Program-made: the position numbers and the translations under genes
In this document: piece after piece, positions 7,501 through 9,231 of the stretch
How the letters are laid out: each line of letters opens with the position of its first letter
Numbering within the stretch: position 1 is the first letter of the stretch
Origin: Desulfobacteraceae bacterium
Lineage (GTDB): Bacteria > Desulfobacterota > Desulfobacteria > Desulfobacterales > SURF-7
Assembly: GCA_030619585.1 (NCBI GenBank)
Contig: JAUXBD010000022.1
Span: forward strand, 1 to 9,231
Direction: 5' to 3'
Length of the DNA: 9,231 nucleotides
Notes under the pieces: generated by a model
What the model saw: only the letters and a program-made list of their open reading frames with translations
Databases searched by the model: none
What the model was told of the DNA's origin: nothing

Positions 7501-8647
7501 GAGAATAAACCTTTGACTGCTGGTTTGCGGCAAGCCTTGCAAACAGAGGCATAACAGTTATCCCGCGATGCTTTCTTCCTTTAATAAGTTCCCGGGTTTC
7601 ACGAATATCCTGTTCTGTGGGCATGAAAACAAGGATATCCCCTGAAACGCTTTCCATAAGTATCTTGTCAACAGCAATTGCAGCCAGGTCAACATGGGTC
7701 TTGTCCTCATATTTTTTATGGTCTATGGGAAAATACTGTGTCTCTACCGGAAAGGTGCGTCCTGAGACCTCTATTACCGGGGCATTATCAAATGCTTTTG
7801 AAAACTTTTTGGTGTCAATTGTTGCAGATGTTATTATTAGTTTAAGATCACCTCTTTTTTTCAGCAGAGTCTTAAGTATTCCAAGAACAAAATCTATATT
7901 CAAACTTCTTTCGTGGGCCTCATCAATGATAAGGGTGTCATACATGTTCAGGTAGGGGTCACCCTGGGTTTCGGCAAGCAGAATCCCGTCTGTCATTATT
8001 TTTATATATGGCTGGTCACCGGTCCTGTCCTGAAATCTTATCTTGTAACCCACAGACTGGCCGAGATTTTCTCCCAACTCTTCTGCAATACGGTTGGCAA
8101 CGGTTATTGCAGCGATTCTCCTTGGCTGTGTGCATCCGATTATGCCGTCTACACCTCTTTTCGCGGCAAGACAGAACTTGGGTATCTGGGTGGTTTTTCC
8201 GGAACCTGTTTCTCCGGATATTATAACCACTCTGTTTTTTGAGATAGCATCAATTATATCCCTTTTCCTGGCTGTAATGGGAAGAGATCTGTTATAGGAA
8301 AGTTTCGGCAGGTTTTGTGTGCGCCGTTCTTTTTTGCAAACAGATGTTTTGAGCTTTTTTTCAAGATATTTTAGTTTCTTTTCTATGTCTTTGTCTGTGG
8401 GCTTTTTGCCCCGACTCTCTTTTTTTGTTAGCTGCTTTAATTGTTTTATTTTGAGGCGTAATACGTGCCTGTCCCCATGCATGGCTTTTGGCAGAAGGGA
8501 CTCCAGTTTTTTGATTTCAGATATTGTGTTTGTCACTTTTCTATTTGATTCCATCAGACTATTTTCTGCAAGCTGTTTTTTCCTTTCGGTGTATAATATA
8601 ATATGCAGTTCTCCCTGTACTTCTCCAATAAAAACCTTGACAATCAT
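4514..8647 (-). CDS. hrpA: DEAH-box ATP-dependent RNA helicase HrpA, long form with DUF3418 C-terminus
   Basis: HrpA is a cytoplasmic 3'-5' RNA helicase tied to mRNA processing and, in E. coli, to rescue of stalled or collided ribosomes. The 1377-residue protein is near the usual 1300. In order: a basic, Lys-rich N-terminal part (about 40-115); RecA-like domain 1 with Walker A GETGSGKT (145-152), TQPRRIAA (173-180), DEAH (242-245) and SAT (274-276); domain 2 with TNIAETSLTIPG (393-404) and motif VI QRKGRCGR (440-447); a winged-helix/HA2 region (about 465-580); an OB-like region (about 680-790); and the HrpA-specific C-terminal region (about 795-1370) including EWLVPGL (954-960) and FAQELKTPFPVS (1351-1362). 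No motif is missing and no frameshift is seen. The start is uncertain: the ATG at 8647 has no clear ribosome binding site, and Met32 (8554) is a credible alternative. It is divergent from fabH and runs towards rplU. Confidence 0.95.
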   Translation of the reverse strand: MIVKVFIGEVQGELHIILYTERKKQLAENSLMESNRKVTNTISEIKKLESLLPKAMHGDRHVLRLKIKQLKQLTKKESRGKKPTDKDIEKKLKYLEKKLKTSVCKKERRTQNLPKLSYNRSLPITARKRDIIDAISKNRVVIISGETGSGKTTQIPKFCLAAKRGVDGIIGCTQPRRIAAITVANRIAEELGENLGQSVGYKIRFQDRTGDQPYIKIMTDGILLAETQGDPYLNMYDTLIIDEAHERSLNIDFVLGILKTLLKKRGDLKLIITSATIDTKKFSKAFDNAPVIEVSGRTFPVETQYFPIDHKKYEDKTHVDLAAIAVDKILMESVSGDILVFMPTEQDIRETRELIKGRKHRGITVMPLFARLAANQQSKVYSRIPCRKIIVATNIAETSLTIPGIKYVVDTGLARISQYLPRSGTTSLPVVPISQSSADQRKGRCGRIENGVCIRLYAKEDYHNRPLFTLPEILRANLAEVILRMISLDLGDIADFPFIDKPLAKSIKDGFDTLLELGAIVVRPKSQTSESIFMLTENGKLMAKLPVDPRLSRILIQAEKEACLKEAAIIVSALSIQDPRERPSENAQEADQAHAKFLDLSSDFITLLNIRNMYSNISKTAKSRNQVRRFCKTNFLSFKRMKEWHDIHGQIIVTLKEHGFKIDKTTYDKKGDDENFSPFYTALHKSILSGYLSNIAVKKEKNIFNAAKAREVMLFPGSGLFNRAKTWVVAAEIVETSRLFARGVANIDSSWIEELGMGLCKYTYLDPHWEKKKGQVIASCQVSLFGLIIPPPKSVPYGKVDPDEACEIFIRKALVEGDVNRSWFNRTFPFMAHNQELIKNIKSVEDRVRKRDILISDEDMFEFYGKRLENIYDIKSLQKLIKNRKEDRFLRMSRKDLLKYLPDQNEVALFPDKISLGTMEFDCDYRFKPGKKDDGVTVKIPSSLASSVPPGATEWLVPGLYREKLATLIKGLPKEYRKQLVPIAKTVETLIKEMPNTSNSMVTTLGEFIFKRFGVDIPASAWPDKDLPDHLKMRVAITDPEGKKLRCSRDRSIFKKDLPEMVNWDIKQSDAFEPAKKKWEKSCLTGWNFPDIPEEVLLTGKANTKCTFYPGLEQDKKDSNTVNFRLFRSKDKATISHKKGVAALYGLIFSTELKFLKKNLRISKEAANYAKYFGGIKIFEKILYDKVTTDLFSINIKTKKAFDSHAEKTAPVIQKKGLELLKKTEIVLKTYHETRTLLHNLHMANKVNQTATTFLDDLGKQLERVVPETFATLYHPSRLDHIIRYIKAIALRGQRGLSDFKKDQDRAIELKKFNHSLNELVKGLTFRTSEEKREAIEEFFWIIEEYKVSIFAQELKTPFPVSKKRLDKKLNEIKRMV

Positions 8648-8709
8648 ACCGGTTTCAACTACTTATTCCTGGCCATGTATTTGGCAGTAATCAGCAATAA
8701 TTCAAGTAG

Positions 8710-8738
8710 GATATAATTTGCTTAAACATACAACGCAA
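8710..8738 (-). promoter_or_regulatory. Weak candidate promoter for hrpA
   Basis: On the minus strand TTGCGT (8733-8738) and TATATC (8710-8715) are separated by 17 bp. The spacing is ideal but the hexamers match consensus at only 3/6 and 4/6. The same AT-rich core gives a TATAAT on the other strand (8712-8717), so divergent promoters could overlap here. Low confidence. Confidence 0.25.
8712..8717 (+). promoter_or_regulatory. Possible -10 element for fabH (no clear -35)
   Basis: A perfect TATAAT lies 101 bp upstream of the fabH ATG. The sequence 16-18 bp upstream has no recognisable -35; TTGGCA at 8681-8686 is 25 bp away, too far. If active it would give a leader of about 95 nt containing the inverted repeat at 8762-8776. 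An alternative weak promoter nearer the gene is TTGATA (8766-8771), 17 bp, TTAATT (8789-8794). Confidence 0.25.
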
Positions 8739-8761
8739 ACAAATAAGCTCTTTATTTTCAT

Positions 8762-8776
8762 GTTGTTGATAACAAC
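8762..8776. promoter_or_regulatory. Perfect 6-bp inverted repeat upstream of fabH (possible operator)
   Basis: The sequence GTTGTT-GAT-AACAAC is a perfect inverted repeat with a 3-bp centre, 42 bp before the fabH ATG. It overlaps TTGATA, a 5/6 match to a -35 hexamer, with a weak -10 (TTAATT) 17 bp on, so a bound repressor could occlude a proximal fabH promoter. Fatty acid synthesis genes are often repressed through palindromes near the promoter, but this sequence does not match an operator I can name. A 6-bp palindrome may also arise by chance. Confidence 0.35.
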
Positions 8777-8818
8777 CGGGCGGGAACGTTAATTTTAAGG
8801 AAACAGGAGACAACACCC

Positions 8819-9231
8819 ATGGAGTTTTCAGCAAGAATCACAGGAACAGGCTCTGCCTTTCCGCAAAAAATAGTCACAAATAATGATATTGCTCAAAAAA
8901 TTGCAAAATTCGGGCTTGAAACAAATGATACATGGATTAGGGAAAGAACCGGAATTAAACAAAGGTACCATTCAAACTTAGATAATCCTGAAGAACATAA
9001 CTCATCCCTTGGCGCTGCAGCAGCAAAAAAAGCACTTGAGATGGCGGGGAAAACCGCCGGAGAAGTTGACCAGATAATTTATGCCACCTGCACTCCGGAT
9101 AAATTGCTTCCGTCATCTGCATGCCTACTTCAACACAAAATTGGTGCTAAAAAAGCGTGGGCCATGGATATCAATGCCGCATGCTCCGGCTTTATATATG
9201 GCCTGGCAACCGCCAAGCAGTTTATCCAGAC
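8819..9231 (+). CDS. fabH: Beta-ketoacyl-ACP synthase III, N-terminal part (cut by window edge)
   Basis: FabH starts type II fatty acid synthesis by condensing an acyl-CoA (usually acetyl-CoA) with malonyl-ACP. The first 137 codons are present and the frame is open to the right edge. The product begins MEFSARITGTGSAFP and shows TNDTWIRERTGIKQR (35-49), the typical FabH block with the Trp and Arg that contact the CoA adenine, then LGAAAAKKAL (64-73), VDQIIYATCTPDKLLPS (83-99), and DINAACSGFIYGL (117-129) with the catalytic Cys122 at the usual place near residue 112-122. His and Asn of the triad lie beyond the window. The ATG at 8819 has AGGAGA (8805-8810) 8 nt upstream. It is divergent from hrpA. 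FabH-like synthases of specialised pathways look similar over this region, so the exact role depends on the missing part and downstream genes. Confidence 0.95.
   Translation, partial: MEFSARITGTGSAFPQKIVTNNDIAQKIAKFGLETNDTWIRERTGIKQRYHSNLDNPEEHNSSLGAAAAKKALEMAGKTAGEVDQIIYATCTPDKLLPSSACLLQHKIGAKKAWAMDINAACSGFIYGLATAKQFIQ

Noticed and set aside
1..9231. Search for CRISPR arrays, insertion sequences, tRNA or rRNA genes, toxin-antitoxin, defence or secretion genes
   Set aside because: No regularly spaced repeats, terminal inverted repeats, transposase motifs, clover-leaf or rRNA sequence, or accessory-gene domains were seen. The coding space is filled by conserved housekeeping genes, so a novel system is not supported.

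Overview
This 9.2-kb window is a chromosomal housekeeping segment of a Gram-negative-type bacterium. The minus strand carries an uninterrupted series hrpA > rplU > rpmA > obgE > proB > proA > nadD, and the plus strand carries one divergent gene, fabH, at the right edge. Moderate GC, lysine-rich proteins, Shine-Dalgarno sequences close to AGGAG, and the series rplU-rpmA-obgE-proB-proA-nadD next to a long HrpA suggest a sulfate-reducing deltaproteobacterium (Desulfobacterota, Desulfobacterales-like). This placement rests on recall of gene order and protein style, not on a search, so it is moderate to low confidence.

Layout from right to left on the minus strand. Positions 8647-4514 encode a full-length DEAH-box RNA helicase of the HrpA type with the long C-terminal DUF3418 region. 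About 30 bp after its stop codon lies the best promoter in the window (TTGACA, 16 bp, TAAAAT), which should drive rplU (L21), rpmA (L27) and obgE (50S-assembly GTPase). These three form a 50S ribosome unit, and rpmA and obgE overlap by 4 nt at GTGA. A 212-bp gap containing a possible second promoter separates obgE from proB and proA, which encode the first two steps of proline synthesis. The start of nadD (NAD synthesis) follows and runs off the left edge. On the plus strand, fabH (beta-ketoacyl-ACP synthase III, fatty acid initiation) starts at 8819 and runs off the right edge. A 171-bp divergent intergenic region separates it from hrpA and holds a perfect 6-bp inverted repeat.

Together these genes serve ribosome biogenesis and surveillance (L21, L27, Obg, HrpA) and core anabolism (proline, NAD, fatty acids), all growth-linked functions. 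I see no mobile element, CRISPR array, defence gene, tRNA or rRNA, or sign of horizontal transfer. I did not find an undescribed biological system here. The points worth a second look are regulatory details: the divergent palindrome before fabH, the obgE-proB gap with a small upstream ORF overlapping proB, short direct repeats, the uncertain hrpA start, and an A10 run early in proA. No gene-free stretch exceeds 300 bases.
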